Source: Chelonobacter oris
Lineage (GTDB): Bacteria; Pseudomonadota; Gammaproteobacteria; Enterobacterales; Pasteurellaceae
Reading direction: 5' to 3'
Assembly: GCF_000772535.1 (NCBI RefSeq)
Contig: NZ_JSUM01000003.1
Location: forward strand, 186,001-250,000
DNA: 64,000 nt
The translations under genes were made by a program, and so were the position numbers. The notes beneath the pieces were generated by a model, which worked only from the letters and a program-made list of their open reading frames with translations, was not told the origin of the DNA and did no database searches. Of the stretch, positions 8,784 through 18,865 are shown piece after piece (within the stretch, counting starts at the first letter, position 1; each line of letters starts with the position of its first letter).

Positions 8784-10001
8784 ATGAAAAGAGCAGTCAT
8801 CACCGGTTATGGAATCATTTCAAGTATCGGCAACAACAAAGCGGAAGTATTGGCTTCGTTAAAACAAGGGAAATCAGGCATCACGACCATGCCGGAATTT
8901 GTGGAAATCGGTATGCGCAGCCATGTGGCGGGAACGGTGAAACTGGATCCGAAAGAATTGATTGATCGCAAAGTGATGCGTTTTATGGGCGACGCTGCGG
9001 CTTACGCCTATCTTTCGATGCAGGAAGCGATTGCACATTCGGGTTTAACCGAAGAGATGGTATCGAATGATCGTACCGGTCTGGTGGTCGGCGCCGGCAC
9101 TGGCTCGGCACACGGGCAAATTGTGGCTGCCGATGCGATGCGCGGGCCGCGCGGCGTGAAGGCGATAGGGCCTTATGCGGTGACCAAAACCATGGCGTCC
9201 AGCGTTTCCGCCTGTTTGGCAACCCCGTTCAAAATTCGCGGCGTGAATTACAGTATCAGTTCGGCGTGTGCAACCTCGGCGCATTGTATCGGTCATGCGG
9301 TCGAATTGATTCAATTGGGCAAGCAAGATGTGGTCTTTGCCGGCGGTGCAGAGGAACTGGCATGGGAATGTGCCTGTGAATTCGATGCGATGGGCGCACT
9401 GTCGACCAAATATAATGATATGCCGGAAAAGGCATCGCGTACGTATGATGCGGCGCGTGACGGTTTTGTGATTGCCGGCGGCGGCGGTATGGTCGTGGTG
9501 GAAGAGCTGGAACACGCTTTGGCGCGCGGCGCCACCATTTATGCGGAAATCGTCGGTTACGGCGCAACGTCTGACGGTTATGACATGGTCGCCCCGAGCG
9601 GAGAAGGCGCTTCACGTTGTATGAAACAGGCGATGGCGACGGTTGACGGTCCGATTGAGTATTTGAATGTACACGGCACATCGACACCGGTCGGTGATGT
9701 AAAAGAATTGGAAGCGATACGTGATGTCTTTGGTGACAACACACCGGCGATTTCGTCCACCAAGGCGATGACCGGTCACTCTTTGGGTGCGGCGGGCGTA
9801 CATGAAGCAATTTATTCGCTGTTAATGCTGAACCATGATTTTATCGCACCGAGTATTAATATCGAGACGTTGGACGAACAAGCGCAGGGTATGAATATCG
9901 TAACCGAAGTCCAGCAGGACAAAAAACTGAATATCGTGATGTCCAATAGTTTTGGTTTCGGCGGCACTAATGCCAGTTTAGTGTTCAAGCGTTATCAATA
10001 A
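8784..10001 (+). CDS. fabB: 3-oxoacyl-[acyl-carrier-protein] synthase I
   Basis: 405 residues, the length of E. coli FabB. Condenses malonyl-ACP with acyl-ACP and is required for unsaturated fatty acid elongation; cytoplasmic. Thiolase-fold Cys-His-His triad visible: Cys in [10 protein letters not shown] (about residue 163), His in [10 protein letters not shown] (about 298) and His in TGHSLGAAG (about 333), plus the C-terminal [16 protein letters not shown] lies 6 bases before the ATG. Monocistronic, closed by a strong hairpin. Confidence 0.96.
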   Translation: MKRAVITGYGIISSIGNNKAEVLASLKQGKSGITTMPEFVEIGMRSHVAGTVKLDPKELIDRKVMRFMGDAAAYAYLSMQEAIAHSGLTEEMVSNDRTGLVVGAGTGSAHGQIVAADAMRGPRGVKAIGPYAVTKTMASSVSACLATPFKIRGVNYSISSACATSAHCIGHAVELIQLGKQDVVFAGGAEELAWECACEFDAMGALSTKYNDMPEKASRTYDAARDGFVIAGGGGMVVVEELEHALARGATIYAEIVGYGATSDGYDMVAPSGEGASRCMKQAMATVDGPIEYLNVHGTSTPVGDVKELEAIRDVFGDNTPAISSTKAMTGHSLGAAGVHEAIYSLLMLNHDFIAPSINIETLDEQAQGMNIVTEVQQDKKLNIVMSNSFGFGGTNASLVFKRYQ

Positions 10002-10016
10002 TAACAATCGTCTTAT

Positions 10017-10058
10017 CGGGACGGCTTGTTAGCCGTCCCGCAATAAACCCCTTTTTAT
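10017..10058 (+). terminator. Terminator after fabB
   Basis: CGGGACGGC-TTGTTA-GCCGTCCCG stem (10017-10041) followed within 12 bases by CCCTTTTT. Confidence 0.75.
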
Positions 10059-10120
10059 AATAAGACTATTTACATAATCTTTGAAATCAAACCGTGATTC
10101 TCTGCATAAACTGGGCGTAG

Positions 10121-10135
10121 AATAACACCGTTATT
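10121..10135. promoter_or_regulatory. Small palindrome before tehA, possible operator
   Basis: AATAAC-ACC-GTTATT lies 28 bases before the tehA start, just after a possible promoter (TTGAAA 10081-10086, 18-base spacer, CATAAA). No known regulator is matched. Confidence 0.25.
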
Positions 10136-10162
10136 ATTATGCTTACTTTGTTGGGAATTATC

Positions 10163-11125
10163 ATGAATCAACCTGTTTCAAAGCCATTTCCTGTTCCGGT
10201 CAATTATTTCGGCATTACGCTCGGCTTATTTGCCATCGGATTGGCATGGCAACATGCGGCGATCCTGTTTTCTGATTTTCCGGCAATAATCGGCGAATTG
10301 ATTTTATCATTCAGCGGCATTGTTTGGCTTTTGCTGCTCACGGTTTATATCGCCAAATGGATTATTTCGCCGCATAGTGCCAAGGAAGAATTGCAACATT
10401 TAGTGATTTGCTGTTTTATCAGCTTGATTCCGATCACGGCGATGTTATTCGGGATCGCATTATTGCATTCGCTAAAACCGATCGCTGTGTTTTTAATTAT
10501 ACTCGGCACCATCGGGCAACTGCTGTTTGCGGCATACCGTTCCGCAGGGTTATGGCGCGGTATTCATCAAGCGGAAGCCACGACACCGGTGATTTATCTG
10601 CCGACCGTTGCCGCCAATTTTGTCAGTGCGACCGCACTTGCCGAGTTAGGTTATATTTCATGGGCCATGCTGTTTTTCGGTATGGGGCTGTTATCTTGGT
10701 TTACACTGGAACCGGCGGTGTTACAACGTTTGCGCAATTTAAATCCGCTTGACGAAACAGTACGCCCGATTATGGGCATTCAGTTGGCGCCGGCTTTTGT
10801 TGCCGGAAATACCTATTTTCATTTAAACGGCGGAAGGGTGGATTCGGTCAGCTTGGCATTGTTGGGTTATGGCTTATTGCAGCTCCTGTTTTTGATCCGC
10901 TTATTCCCTTGGATTTATGTGAAGGGGTTCGGTATTGGCTTATGGGGATTTTCATTCGGTTTGGGCGCAATGGCGAATGTCGGCTTATATTTGACGCAAA
11001 TGCCTGACGGGCAGGGCATTGCCGAGTTGGGCATGATATTGTTTATTGTCGGAAATATCGGTATCGCTCTTTTGTTTTCAGGCACGCTGTTACGTTTGCT
11101 GCAAGGGCGGTTTTTTGTAAAATAA
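10163..11125 (+). CDS. tehA: TehA/SLAC1-family membrane channel-transporter (tellurite resistance, dicarboxylate TDT family)
   Basis: 320 residues and about ten hydrophobic helices. The start MNQPVSKPFPVPVNYFGI resembles the H. influenzae TehA N-terminus as I remember it (MNQPITKPFPVP), and the end (GRFFVK) also agrees. TehA forms an inner-membrane trimeric anion channel linked with tellurite resistance. I chose ATG 10163 over an in-frame ATG at 10139 because GGGA precedes it by about 7 bases and the family starts here. The partner methyltransferase TehB is not in the window. A strong terminator follows. Confidence 0.88.
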   Translation: MNQPVSKPFPVPVNYFGITLGLFAIGLAWQHAAILFSDFPAIIGELILSFSGIVWLLLLTVYIAKWIISPHSAKEELQHLVICCFISLIPITAMLFGIALLHSLKPIAVFLIILGTIGQLLFAAYRSAGLWRGIHQAEATTPVIYLPTVAANFVSATALAELGYISWAMLFFGMGLLSWFTLEPAVLQRLRNLNPLDETVRPIMGIQLAPAFVAGNTYFHLNGGRVDSVSLALLGYGLLQLLFLIRLFPWIYVKGFGIGLWGFSFGLGAMANVGLYLTQMPDGQGIAELGMILFIVGNIGIALLFSGTLLRLLQGRFFVK

Positions 11126-11161
11126 CCCTGCGCAAGCCGTATTCGACCCTATAAAAAAGAT

Positions 11162-11198
11162 GAAAAATCAGGTAATCTATCGTATTACTTGATTTTTT
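11162..11198 (+). terminator. Terminator after tehA
   Basis: AAAATCAGGTAAT pairs with ATTACTTGATTTT (one G-T) around a 7-base loop, ending in a T run at 11193-11198. Confidence 0.8.
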
Positions 11199-11225
11199 AC
11201 TTTTACTCTCAGCGGAACAGTGACG

Positions 11226-11717
11226 ATGTCAAAAAAATTAACCAAAGCCCTTGATGCCATTGATGTAAAAATCTTGGACGAATTACAGCGTAACGGCAAA
11301 ATTTCCAATATTGATCTGTCGAAAAAAGTCGGGTTATCGCCGACGCCGTGTCTGGAGCGGGTGCGTCGTCTGGAAAAACAAGGGGTTATTACCGGTTATC
11401 GCGCCTTATTGAATCCTGAATTATTGGATTCGCCGTTGCTGGTGATTGTTGAAATTACCTTGGTACGCGGTAAACCGGACGTATTTGAAGAATTTAACCG
11501 TGCCGTGCAAAAACTCGATGAAATTCAAGAGTGCCATCTGGTTTCCGGCGATTTTGACTATTTACTGAAAACCCGTGTTGCCGACATGGCGGCTTACCGC
11601 AAATTGCTCGGTACGACGTTGCTGCGCTTGCCGGGCGTGAATGACACCCGCACTTATGTCGTCATGGAAGAAGTGAAACAAACCAATTATCTGCAACTTA
11701 GCGCTAAAACAGAATAA
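11226..11717 (+). CDS. lrp: Leucine-responsive regulatory protein
   Basis: 163 residues, very close to E. coli Lrp (164). Global feast/famine transcription factor sensing leucine. N-terminal winged helix-turn-helix (LDAIDVKILDELQRNGKIS, then SKKVGLSPTPCLERVRRLE) and C-terminal RAM/AsnC ligand-binding domain (ECHLVSGDFDYLLK). ATG 11226 is preferred over GTG 11220 for its GGAA 9 bases upstream. It precedes ftsK by 26 bp, an order seen across gamma-proteobacteria. Confidence 0.95.
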   Translation: MSKKLTKALDAIDVKILDELQRNGKISNIDLSKKVGLSPTPCLERVRRLEKQGVITGYRALLNPELLDSPLLVIVEITLVRGKPDVFEEFNRAVQKLDEIQECHLVSGDFDYLLKTRVADMAAYRKLLGTTLLRLPGVNDTRTYVVMEEVKQTNYLQLSAKTE

Positions 11718-11743
11718 AAGCCAATACAGAATAAGATAACGAT

Positions 11744-14548
11744 ATGATTCGAAATTTAAGACCTAAATACACTGCCAAGCACTATATCACCGAGATGATT
11801 CTGGGATCGGTTGCGCTGTTCGGCGTTTATCTGATTATTGCCTGGTCGAGCTACAGCCCGTATGACAATGCTTGGACGGTGGCGAGCCCGCAGCAGGAAG
11901 CCCTCAACAAAGCCGGCGCGTTCGGGGCGTGGTGTATCGATATGCTGTTTGCCTTGTTCGGCTCGGTTGCCAATTTCCTCCCGTTTGTATTGGTGATTTC
12001 ATCGGTTTTGCTGCTGCGCAGTAAATGGCGTGATCAATTCAGCAAAGGCCGGCTGTTCGTTCGTTTGCTGGGATTTTTACTGTTGTTATGCGGTCTGACC
12101 GCACTTGCCGCACTGCTGCTTTCCAACACCGATACTTACCTTGCCGGCGGTGTGCTGGGCAGCTGGTTGATTAAAACCATATACCCGACATTCGGAATGT
12201 TCGGCAGCTTTATGGCGGCATTTTGTATGGCGATCATCGGCTTTATTTTAAGTTCGGGTATGTCGTTGGTGATGTTGTTGGTCAGCGCTTATCAATGGCT
12301 GACGGCAAAATATGAAGATGAAGAAGCGGCATCGGTTGACAACGGCGAACTGGAGCCGACTCCGTCTGTTCCGCCGCCAGTCGAGCAATTGGAAGAAGTG
12401 ATTTTGCCGGAAAGTGTGTTGCGAGCCAGAGAAGCCGCCGCTAAGCGCTTGGAAGAGGCTAAGGCGACAACTGAGGTTGACGGTGAAAGTGCGGTTTCGG
12501 AACGGGTGATTGTCGGGTTGTCGCCATCGTCGGCACAAGCGCAGACAGCACTGACTAATCAAGACAATCCGGCGCAATTGAGCTTGCGCGAGACGCAGGA
12601 TTTGCCGGATTTCGGGCGTTACCAAATCGAACAAACGCCGGAGCTGCCGAAGGTATCGATAAACTTGCCGCCCCAAACAACGCCGAATGCCACCGATTCA
12701 TCGCTGTCTGTGCCGAATATTGACGGCGTACCGAAAGTCAGCCTGTCGAATGCCAATCTCGCCAATGATGCCGAGCAAGTGCGGTTTGATGTTGACGACG
12801 ACGGGCGGGACGATGATCTCGATCAAAGCTTGAATGACGAGCTGGCGCGTCAGTTTGCCGAACGTGAGCAGCAGCGCCTGCAAGCGATGCAGGCGCAGGC
12901 AAAAGCGTTAAATGCGGAAAAAGAGTTGCAGGTCATTTTAAATAACGAGATTGAGCCGGCTGACGTTGAAGCACAGTCGAACGGTGTGCCGAATTACAAG
13001 CCGTATGAAAACAGTCTGATTCACCCGCTATTGCAGCCGAAAGTGAGCCATAAAGGCAAACCGAGTACGCCGTTGCCGAGTTTGGATTTGCTCGAACAGC
13101 GTAAAGCGGAAGAGCAGGATATCAGCCGTGAGGAAATTGATGAAACCTCATCGCAAATCGAACATCAACTGCGCAATTTCAATATCAAAGCCAAAGTGCA
13201 GAGCGTGCTGGTCGGGCCGGTCGTTACCCGTTATGAACTGGAGCTGGAGCCGGGAACCAAAGCGTCCAAAGTCAGCGGATTGGATACCGATCTGGCGCGT
13301 GCGCTGATGTTCCGCTCGATTCGGGTGGCGGAAGTGATTCCCGGCAAGCCGTATATCGGCATCGAAACGCCGAATTTACGCCGTCAAACCGTGAGCCTGC
13401 GTGATGTGTTGTCCAGTGTGCCGTTTCAGCAAAGCACGGCTATTTTGCCGTTGGCATTGGGTAAAGACATCAGCGGCGAACCGATCGTGGTCGATTTGGC
13501 AAAAATGCCGCACTTGTTGGTGGCGGGTTCGACCGGATCGGGAAAATCGGTCGGTGTCAACAGCATGATTTTGAGTCTGTTGTTCAAGCGTAAGCCGGAA
13601 GACGTGCGGTTTATCATGATCGATCCGAAAGTTGTCGAGCTGTCGATTTATAACGACATACCGCACTTACTGACCGAAGTGGTCACCGATATGAAAAAAG
13701 CCGCTAATGCGTTGCGCTGGTGTGTCGATGAAATGGAGCGCCGTTATCAACTGCTGTCATCGCTGTATGTGCGTAATATTGAAGGCTTCAACGGCAAAAT
13801 AGATGAAGCGGAAGCCATGAACCTGCCGATTCCGAATCCGACTTGGCGCCCGGGTGATACGATGGACAGCATGCCGCCGGCATTGGAAAAATTGAGTTAT
13901 ATTGTCGTAATTGTCGATGAATTCGCCGATTTGTTGATGGTGGCGGGTAAGCAGGTCGAGGAGCTAATCGCCCGTTTGGCGCAAAAAGCGCGTGCGGTCG
14001 GTATTCATTTGATTCTCGCCACCCAGCGACCGTCGGTTGATGTGATCACCGGCTTGATTAAGGCGAATATTCCGAGCCGTATCGCTTTTACGGTCACCAG
14101 TAAAATCGATTCGCGCACTATTTTGGATCAGGGCGGTGCGGAAGCGTTATTGGGACGGGGCGATATGCTGTATTCGGGGCAAGGCTCTTCGGAGCTGATT
14201 CGGGTACACGGCGCATTTATGAGCGATGAAGAAGTATCAAAAGTGGCGGACGACTGGCGGGCACGCGGCAAACCGCAATATTTGGACGAGATTGTGGTGT
14301 CGCAAGAGGAAGAAAACGGCGAAAGTGCGGTCGGCGGCGGCACTGATGAGCTGGACGATTTGTTTGATTCGGTAACGGAATATGTGTTGACGACCGGCAA
14401 TACTTCGATTTCCTCAATTCAGCGCAATTTTAAACTGGGATTCAACCGGGCGGCGCGAATTGTCGATCAGATGGAAGCGCAGGGCATTGTTTCCGCCGCC
14501 AGCAACGGCAAACGCGAGATTCTGGCGTCGCGTCAGAATTATGAATAA
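11744..14548 (+). CDS. ftsK: DNA translocase FtsK
   Basis: 934 residues. Septum-located hexameric DNA pump that clears chromosomes from the division plane and activates XerCD at dif. N-terminal four-helix membrane domain (about residues 20-180), a Pro/Gln/Glu-rich linker (about 185-430, shorter than in E. coli, whose protein is 1329 residues), then the motor: Walker A AGSTGSGKSVG near residue 596, Walker B IVVIVDEFADLLMV near 724. The C-terminal winged-helix gamma domain (from about residue 865, YVLTTGNTSISSIQRNFKLG) reads polarity sequences. Complete. Confidence 0.96.
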   Translation: MIRNLRPKYTAKHYITEMILGSVALFGVYLIIAWSSYSPYDNAWTVASPQQEALNKAGAFGAWCIDMLFALFGSVANFLPFVLVISSVLLLRSKWRDQFSKGRLFVRLLGFLLLLCGLTALAALLLSNTDTYLAGGVLGSWLIKTIYPTFGMFGSFMAAFCMAIIGFILSSGMSLVMLLVSAYQWLTAKYEDEEAASVDNGELEPTPSVPPPVEQLEEVILPESVLRAREAAAKRLEEAKATTEVDGESAVSERVIVGLSPSSAQAQTALTNQDNPAQLSLRETQDLPDFGRYQIEQTPELPKVSINLPPQTTPNATDSSLSVPNIDGVPKVSLSNANLANDAEQVRFDVDDDGRDDDLDQSLNDELARQFAEREQQRLQAMQAQAKALNAEKELQVILNNEIEPADVEAQSNGVPNYKPYENSLIHPLLQPKVSHKGKPSTPLPSLDLLEQRKAEEQDISREEIDETSSQIEHQLRNFNIKAKVQSVLVGPVVTRYELELEPGTKASKVSGLDTDLARALMFRSIRVAEVIPGKPYIGIETPNLRRQTVSLRDVLSSVPFQQSTAILPLALGKDISGEPIVVDLAKMPHLLVAGSTGSGKSVGVNSMILSLLFKRKPEDVRFIMIDPKVVELSIYNDIPHLLTEVVTDMKKAANALRWCVDEMERRYQLLSSLYVRNIEGFNGKIDEAEAMNLPIPNPTWRPGDTMDSMPPALEKLSYIVVIVDEFADLLMVAGKQVEELIARLAQKARAVGIHLILATQRPSVDVITGLIKANIPSRIAFTVTSKIDSRTILDQGGAEALLGRGDMLYSGQGSSELIRVHGAFMSDEEVSKVADDWRARGKPQYLDEIVVSQEEENGESAVGGGTDELDDLFDSVTEYVLTTGNTSISSIQRNFKLGFNRAARIVDQMEAQGIVSAASNGKREILASRQNYE

Positions 14549-14647
14549 TCTTAAGCTGCAATTAAGGTTTTCCCGTTAAGCTGCTAAAGAACCAATCCGT
14601 AAATCACGGGTCTTAGTCAGTAAGGATGAATGAAAAGGAAATAAAAA

Positions 14648-15259
14648 ATGAAGTTATTGAATAAAACCGCACTTGGCCTGCTCTTGTTTTCTGCCGCTAC
14701 GCTGAGCCATGCGGCGGCTGTTGACGATTTGCAGCAGCGTTTGGCTGAAGTCGGTTCATACAGTGCCGATTTTAATCAGCGTGTTACCACGGCGAACGGG
14801 CAATTGGTGCAGGAAGGAAGCGGCAAGTTTCAGGTGAAACGTCCGAATCTGTTCCGCTTAGATACGCAAAAGCCGCAAGAAACCCAAATTATCGCCGACG
14901 GTAAAACCCTTTGGTATTACGATCCGTTCGTACAACAGGTGACGGCACGTAAAACCGAAGATGCGATTGACAATACGCCGTTTATTTTATTGACCAGTAA
15001 TGATCCGAAACATTGGGCGCAATATAGCGTGACGCGTAAAGACGATACTTTTACCCTGAAGCCGAAATCGAAAGACAGTGCTGTCAAACAGTTTGAAGTG
15101 CGGATCGACAGTAACGGCTTGTTGCGTAATTTCAGCACGATCGAACAGGACGGGCAGGCGAATCTATATATGTTGCGTAATATGAATAACGTCACTCTCG
15201 ACAATAAATTATTTCGGTTTAGCGTGCCGAAAGGCGTCGAACTGGACGATCAACGTTAA
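14648..15259 (+). CDS. lolA: Outer-membrane lipoprotein carrier protein LolA
   Basis: 203 residues with a Sec signal peptide ([22 protein letters not shown], cleavage about residue 22). Periplasmic chaperone that takes lipoproteins from LolCDE to LolB. Family features: [41 protein letters not shown] and the C-terminal [22 protein letters not shown] lies shortly before the ATG. It sits between ftsK and rarA as in E. coli. Confidence 0.95.
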   Translation: MKLLNKTALGLLLFSAATLSHAAAVDDLQQRLAEVGSYSADFNQRVTTANGQLVQEGSGKFQVKRPNLFRLDTQKPQETQIIADGKTLWYYDPFVQQVTARKTEDAIDNTPFILLTSNDPKHWAQYSVTRKDDTFTLKPKSKDSAVKQFEVRIDSNGLLRNFSTIEQDGQANLYMLRNMNNVTLDNKLFRFSVPKGVELDDQR

Positions 15260-15274
15260 TTATCGGGGTCATTG

Positions 15275-16627
15275 ATGGCAAAAGGTGTGGACAATCTGTC
15301 GTTTGATTTTGCAGAAAGCGATTTCCGCCCGCTTGCTGCCAGAATGCGGCCGACAACACTGGAAAATTATTTCGGTCAGTCGCATTTATTGGCGGCAGGC
15401 AAGCCGTTGCGCAAAGCGATCGAGGCTGGGCATATTCATTCGATGATTTTGTGGGGACCGCCCGGCACCGGCAAAACCACACTGGCGGAAATCTTGGCAC
15501 ACCGGATCAATGCCGAAGTAGAGCGAATTTCCGCAGTTACCGGCGGCGTGAAAGAGATTCGTGAAGCCATTGAACGTGCCAGACAAAATAAACTGACAGA
15601 GCGTCGAACAATTTTGTTTGTCGATGAAGTACATCGTTTCAATAAAAGCCAGCAAGATGCCTTTTTGCCGAATATTGAAGACGGCACCATTATTTTTATT
15701 GGCGCCACTACTGAAAATCCCTCATTTGAACTAAACAGCGCATTGCTGTCGCGTGCACGAGTTTATCTGCTAAAAGCACTGAATGAAACGGAAATTGAAC
15801 AGATTCTACAACATGCCTTAAGCGATCATGAAAACGGACTGGGAGAGCAATGTATTGAACTTGAAGATAATCTGCTGGCGATGTTGGCTGATTATGTACA
15901 CGGTGATGCTCGTTTGGCGTTGAATTGTTTAGAATTAATGGTCGATATGGCGGACGATACGCCGAGCGGCAAGCTGTTGAGCCGACAGTTGTTGGCCGAC
16001 GTTTTGGGCGAACGGCAAGCGCGTTTTGATAAGCAAGGCGATCGCTATTACGATCTTATTTCAGCAGTACACAAATCCATTCGGGGGTCAGCTCCTGATG
16101 CCGCACTGTATTGGTATGCCCGAATTATTACGGCAGGTGGTGATCCGTTATACGTCGCAAGGCGATTATTGGCAATTGCTTCCGAAGACATCGGCAATGC
16201 CGATCCGCGTGCAATGCAGGTGGCGATCAGCGCATGGGATTGCTATACCCGTGTCGGGGCGGCGGAAGGTGAGCGTGCGATTGCACAGGCGATCGTTTAT
16301 CTGGCGGTCGCACCGAAAAGCAATGCGGTTTATCTTGCCTTTAATGCAGCCAAACAGCTGGCATTGCAATCGCCGGATTATGATGTGCCGATGCACTTGC
16401 GCAATGCGCCGACTAAACTGATGAAGTCATTGGGTTACGGCGATGAATACCGTTATGCCCATGATGAAGCAAATGCTTATGCCGCCGGCGAAAATTATTT
16501 TCCGCCCGAGTTGAAAGACAGCCGTTACTATTATCCGAGTGAACGCGGGATGGAAGCCAAAATCAAGCAAAAACTCGATTGGCTGGCACAGCAGGATCAA
16601 CAAAGCGACAAAGTGCGGTATAAATAA
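15275..16627 (+). CDS. rarA: Replication-associated recombination protein A (AAA+ ATPase)
   Basis: 450 residues, family length (E. coli RarA/MgsA 447). Works at stalled replication forks. Seen: [20 protein letters not shown], Walker [14 protein letters not shown] near residue 55, Walker [18 protein letters not shown], sensor 1 [16 protein letters not shown], and the tetramerisation C-terminus. ATG 15275 follows a TTG and lies 7 bases after GGGG. It begins 15 bp after lolA, so probable co-transcription. Paired uptake sequences overlap the stop and act as terminator. Confidence 0.95.
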   Translation: MAKGVDNLSFDFAESDFRPLAARMRPTTLENYFGQSHLLAAGKPLRKAIEAGHIHSMILWGPPGTGKTTLAEILAHRINAEVERISAVTGGVKEIREAIERARQNKLTERRTILFVDEVHRFNKSQQDAFLPNIEDGTIIFIGATTENPSFELNSALLSRARVYLLKALNETEIEQILQHALSDHENGLGEQCIELEDNLLAMLADYVHGDARLALNCLELMVDMADDTPSGKLLSRQLLADVLGERQARFDKQGDRYYDLISAVHKSIRGSAPDAALYWYARIITAGGDPLYVARRLLAIASEDIGNADPRAMQVAISAWDCYTRVGAAEGERAIAQAIVYLAVAPKSNAVYLAFNAAKQLALQSPDYDVPMHLRNAPTKLMKSLGYGDEYRYAHDEANAYAAGENYFPPELKDSRYYYPSERGMEAKIKQKLDWLAQQDQQSDKVRYK

Positions 16628-16638
16628 ACCGCACTTTT
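16610..16638 (+). terminator. Terminator of inverted uptake sequences after rarA
   Basis: AAAGTGCGGT (16610-16619) and ACCGCACTTTT (16628-16638) form a 10-bp stem around the rarA stop codon, followed by T residues. Confidence 0.7.
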
Positions 16639-16725
16639 CCATCAGTTTGCTATCAGGGTCGAACCGTATTACGCCTGCCTTATTCCGACGTCATCAACAA
16701 AGTTTATCGTCAAATCAATAAAAAC

Positions 16726-16900
16726 TTACACAAGCGTTAAAAACCAAAACAGCAAAGTTTTCACACAAGCAAGCCGCCACTTCCGCCTAAGCTTTTTAAT
16801 CCACGCCCACATTTTTTCAATCCGGTTCAAGTCAGCGCTGTAAGGCGGCAGCCAAAATTGCTTTTAAAACCGTTTTCACCCAAATAAACAATGGGTGCAG
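16726..16900 (-). pseudogene. IS630-type transposase remnant (C-terminal fragment)
   Basis: Minus-strand codons from 16857 to a TAA at 16726 read FWLPPYSADLNRIEKMWAWI and on through KKLRRKW. This is the IS630/Tc1-mariner DDE signature LPPYSPDLNPIEKMW with its catalytic glutamate. Upstream the frame is broken: another frame gives GENGFKSNFG and stops follow. No start codon, no inverted repeats and no other half were found. The 657-bp gap 16628-17284 contains this remnant, one uptake sequence (about 17046), an inverted repeat at 17140-17164 and the promoter region of the ABC operon. Confidence 0.75.
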
Positions 16901-17139
16901 ATGCTCTTCATAGGCAGCCAATCCGGTGCGGAAATCTGTCTGTTTTTGCAGATATGGCGCGGATGGGGCATGGTGTTTATGTCGGTTTTTTGTAGATTCT
17001 ACATATACGCTTCTATCCGCTGTTGTATTTTCATATCAAGCGTAACCGCACTTTCCTGCCTCTTTTACTGTCGTACTCCGGTTCAAAACCATCTTCTGAA
17101 TATTTTTAAATACAAATTAATAATTTCACAATAAAATTG

Positions 17140-17164
17140 AATAAACTCTATCATTGAGTTTATT
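17140..17164. repeat. Perfect inverted repeat before the ABC operon
   Basis: AATAAACTC-TATCATT-GAGTTTATT, 9-bp arms with a 7-base centre, 120 bases before the binding-protein gene and followed by TTTTG. It could be an operator or a weak terminator closing the IS remnant. Confidence 0.45.
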
Positions 17165-17284
17165 TTGTTGATTATTGTTTTATTTATTTGGCATTTCGAT
17201 GTTGATAATTTATATTTTGAGTGGTATTAATAAATAAACTTTATTTTCATGCCTATGTCGTTATCCATAAACAAGGAGTATTTT

Positions 17285-18169
17285 ATGAACACAATGATCG
17301 TTTCCGGAACCGGTATGTTTAAGACCTTATTGAAAGGGATTACTACGGCTTTATTGTTTTCCGCCGCTGCTCATGCCGCGACTCTGGATGAGATAAAAAG
17401 TCGGGGTTATATGAGTATAGCAACCGAAGATAATTATGCCCCTTTTGAAATCATAGAAGGCGGAAAGCCGGGCGGATTTACTAACGATATGGTTGCCGAA
17501 TTGAAGGCTTATGCGCCTTTTGAAGTCAGACAGGAAATCATGCCGTGGACAGGATTATTGCCTGCCGTTACCACCGGAAAATATGATGCTGCGATCACCG
17601 GCTCCATCGTATCGACCGAACGCTTGGCACGTTTTGATTTTGCACCGCCGATCGCTTCGGCACAACATATGGCGATATTGCGCGCCAATGATGACAGTGT
17701 GAAAACCGCAGCCGATTTAAGCGGTAAAACCCTCGGCGTACAGGCGGGCAGCGTGTTGTTGACCCGTTTACCGGAATTGGAACAACTGTTGAAAGACAGC
17801 GGCGGCAAACTGGGTGAGGTTATCGAATACACCTCTTATCCGGAAGCCTATGCCGATTTAGCCAATGGTCGCTTGGACTATGTGATTAACAGTTTTGTGC
17901 CGGCAAAAACCTTATCTATCAAACGAAGTAATGTATTCAAAGTGGGGCCGGCGGTCTCCGGCGCGGGATTTCATGCTTGGGCGGTTCCAAAAGGTAATGA
18001 GTCGTTGTTAGGCTTTTTCACCGAATTTTTGAACAAGATGCGTGAAAGCGGAAAATTGGCTGAATTACAGGAAAAATGGTTCGGGCAAGCCTTCCCGGAT
18101 CTGCCGACGCAACCGATTACCAGTGTCGAACAATATAACGAGCTGACCGTAGTAAAAGAAGCAGAATAA
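17285..18169 (+). CDS. Amino-acid ABC transporter periplasmic binding protein
   Basis: 294 residues, Sec signal peptide ending AAAHA/AT near residue 32, then a type 2 solute-binding domain (PAAT family): GYMSIATEDNYAPFEI, MPWTGLLPAVTTGKYDAAITG, FDFAPPIASAQH, LSGKTLGVQAGSVLL, WAVPKGNESLLGFF. Binds a polar amino acid or related amine; the ligand is unknown. ATG 17285 has AAGGAG 7 bases upstream; an earlier in-frame start (17249) lacks one. First gene of a five-gene unit (binding protein, two permeases, ATPase, aminotransferase), so the ligand is probably transaminated after uptake. Confidence 0.88.
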   Translation: MNTMIVSGTGMFKTLLKGITTALLFSAAAHAATLDEIKSRGYMSIATEDNYAPFEIIEGGKPGGFTNDMVAELKAYAPFEVRQEIMPWTGLLPAVTTGKYDAAITGSIVSTERLARFDFAPPIASAQHMAILRANDDSVKTAADLSGKTLGVQAGSVLLTRLPELEQLLKDSGGKLGEVIEYTSYPEAYADLANGRLDYVINSFVPAKTLSIKRSNVFKVGPAVSGAGFHAWAVPKGNESLLGFFTEFLNKMRESGKLAELQEKWFGQAFPDLPTQPITSVEQYNELTVVKEAE

Positions 18170-18210
18170 AAAGCAGCCCGATTATTCGGGCTCAACAAGG
18201 GAGTGTGATG

Positions 18211-18852
18211 ATGGGAAAAAGTGAATGGATAATGTTGCTGGACGGCGGTTTGACAACGTTGTGGATATCGCTGTCTGCTATTTTGATTGGTATTGTGATT
18301 GGGCTTTTTATCGCCCTGATCCGTAATTTGAAGATTCCCGTTATCACTCAATGTCTGGCTTTTTACGTCAGCTTGGCACGGGCTACGCCGTTAGTGACGA
18401 TTGTTCTGTTCGTTTTTCTGGGAATGCCCGAGTTGGGCTTGGAACTGGATCGGATCACCACCGCGATTATCGCTTTGACAATCAATACCTCGGCATTTAA
18501 TGCAGAGATCTGGCGCAGTGCGTTTCTCTCTTTTCCCAGAGAACAGTTGGAAGCGGCAAAAGCGGCAGGCATGACCCGCTGGCTTACTTTCCGCAGAATT
18601 ACGTTACCGCAAATGTTTCTAACCAGCTTGCCGGCGTTGGTTAATGAAATGACGTTTCTGATTAAAGCCAGTCCGGCGATTGCGGTGATCGGTGTGGTTG
18701 ATTTGACCCGTGTCACCAACCAAATTTCCGCTGTAACTTACGAACCGCTTCCGCCTATTTTGGTTGCTTGTGCCATGTATATGCTGTTGATGGGGGTAAT
18801 GTTGAAATTACAGCGTTGGAGCGAACGGTTTGTCTATCGTTTGTCCATGTGA
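18211..18852 (+). CDS. Amino-acid ABC transporter permease 1
   Basis: 213 residues, inner-membrane permease of the HisM/GlnP family: about five helices, family signature in FVSLARATPLVTIVLFVFL-like form (YVSLARATPLVTI) and the EAA coupling loop EQLEAAKAAGMTRWLTFRRI before LPQMF. Start codons GTG 18205, ATG 18208 and ATG 18211 are in frame; AAGGGAG at 18197-18203 favours 18211. It lies 41 bp after the binding-protein gene. Confidence 0.87.
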   Translation: MGKSEWIMLLDGGLTTLWISLSAILIGIVIGLFIALIRNLKIPVITQCLAFYVSLARATPLVTIVLFVFLGMPELGLELDRITTAIIALTINTSAFNAEIWRSAFLSFPREQLEAAKAAGMTRWLTFRRITLPQMFLTSLPALVNEMTFLIKASPAIAVIGVVDLTRVTNQISAVTYEPLPPILVACAMYMLLMGVMLKLQRWSERFVYRLSM

Positions 18853-18865
18853 CAGGGAGGTATTT

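Noticed and set aside
9256-9810. 184-codon minus-strand frame inside fabB
   Set aside because: It is a shadow of a highly conserved gene; composition is Arg/Pro/His-rich as expected from reverse reading of GC-rich codons.
12248-12676. 142-codon minus-strand frame inside ftsK
   Set aside because: It overlaps the ftsK linker on the other strand and matches no family.
16895-17134. 79-codon plus-strand frame in the gap after rarA
   Set aside because: No ribosome site, low-complexity hydrophobic content, and part lies opposite the transposase remnant.
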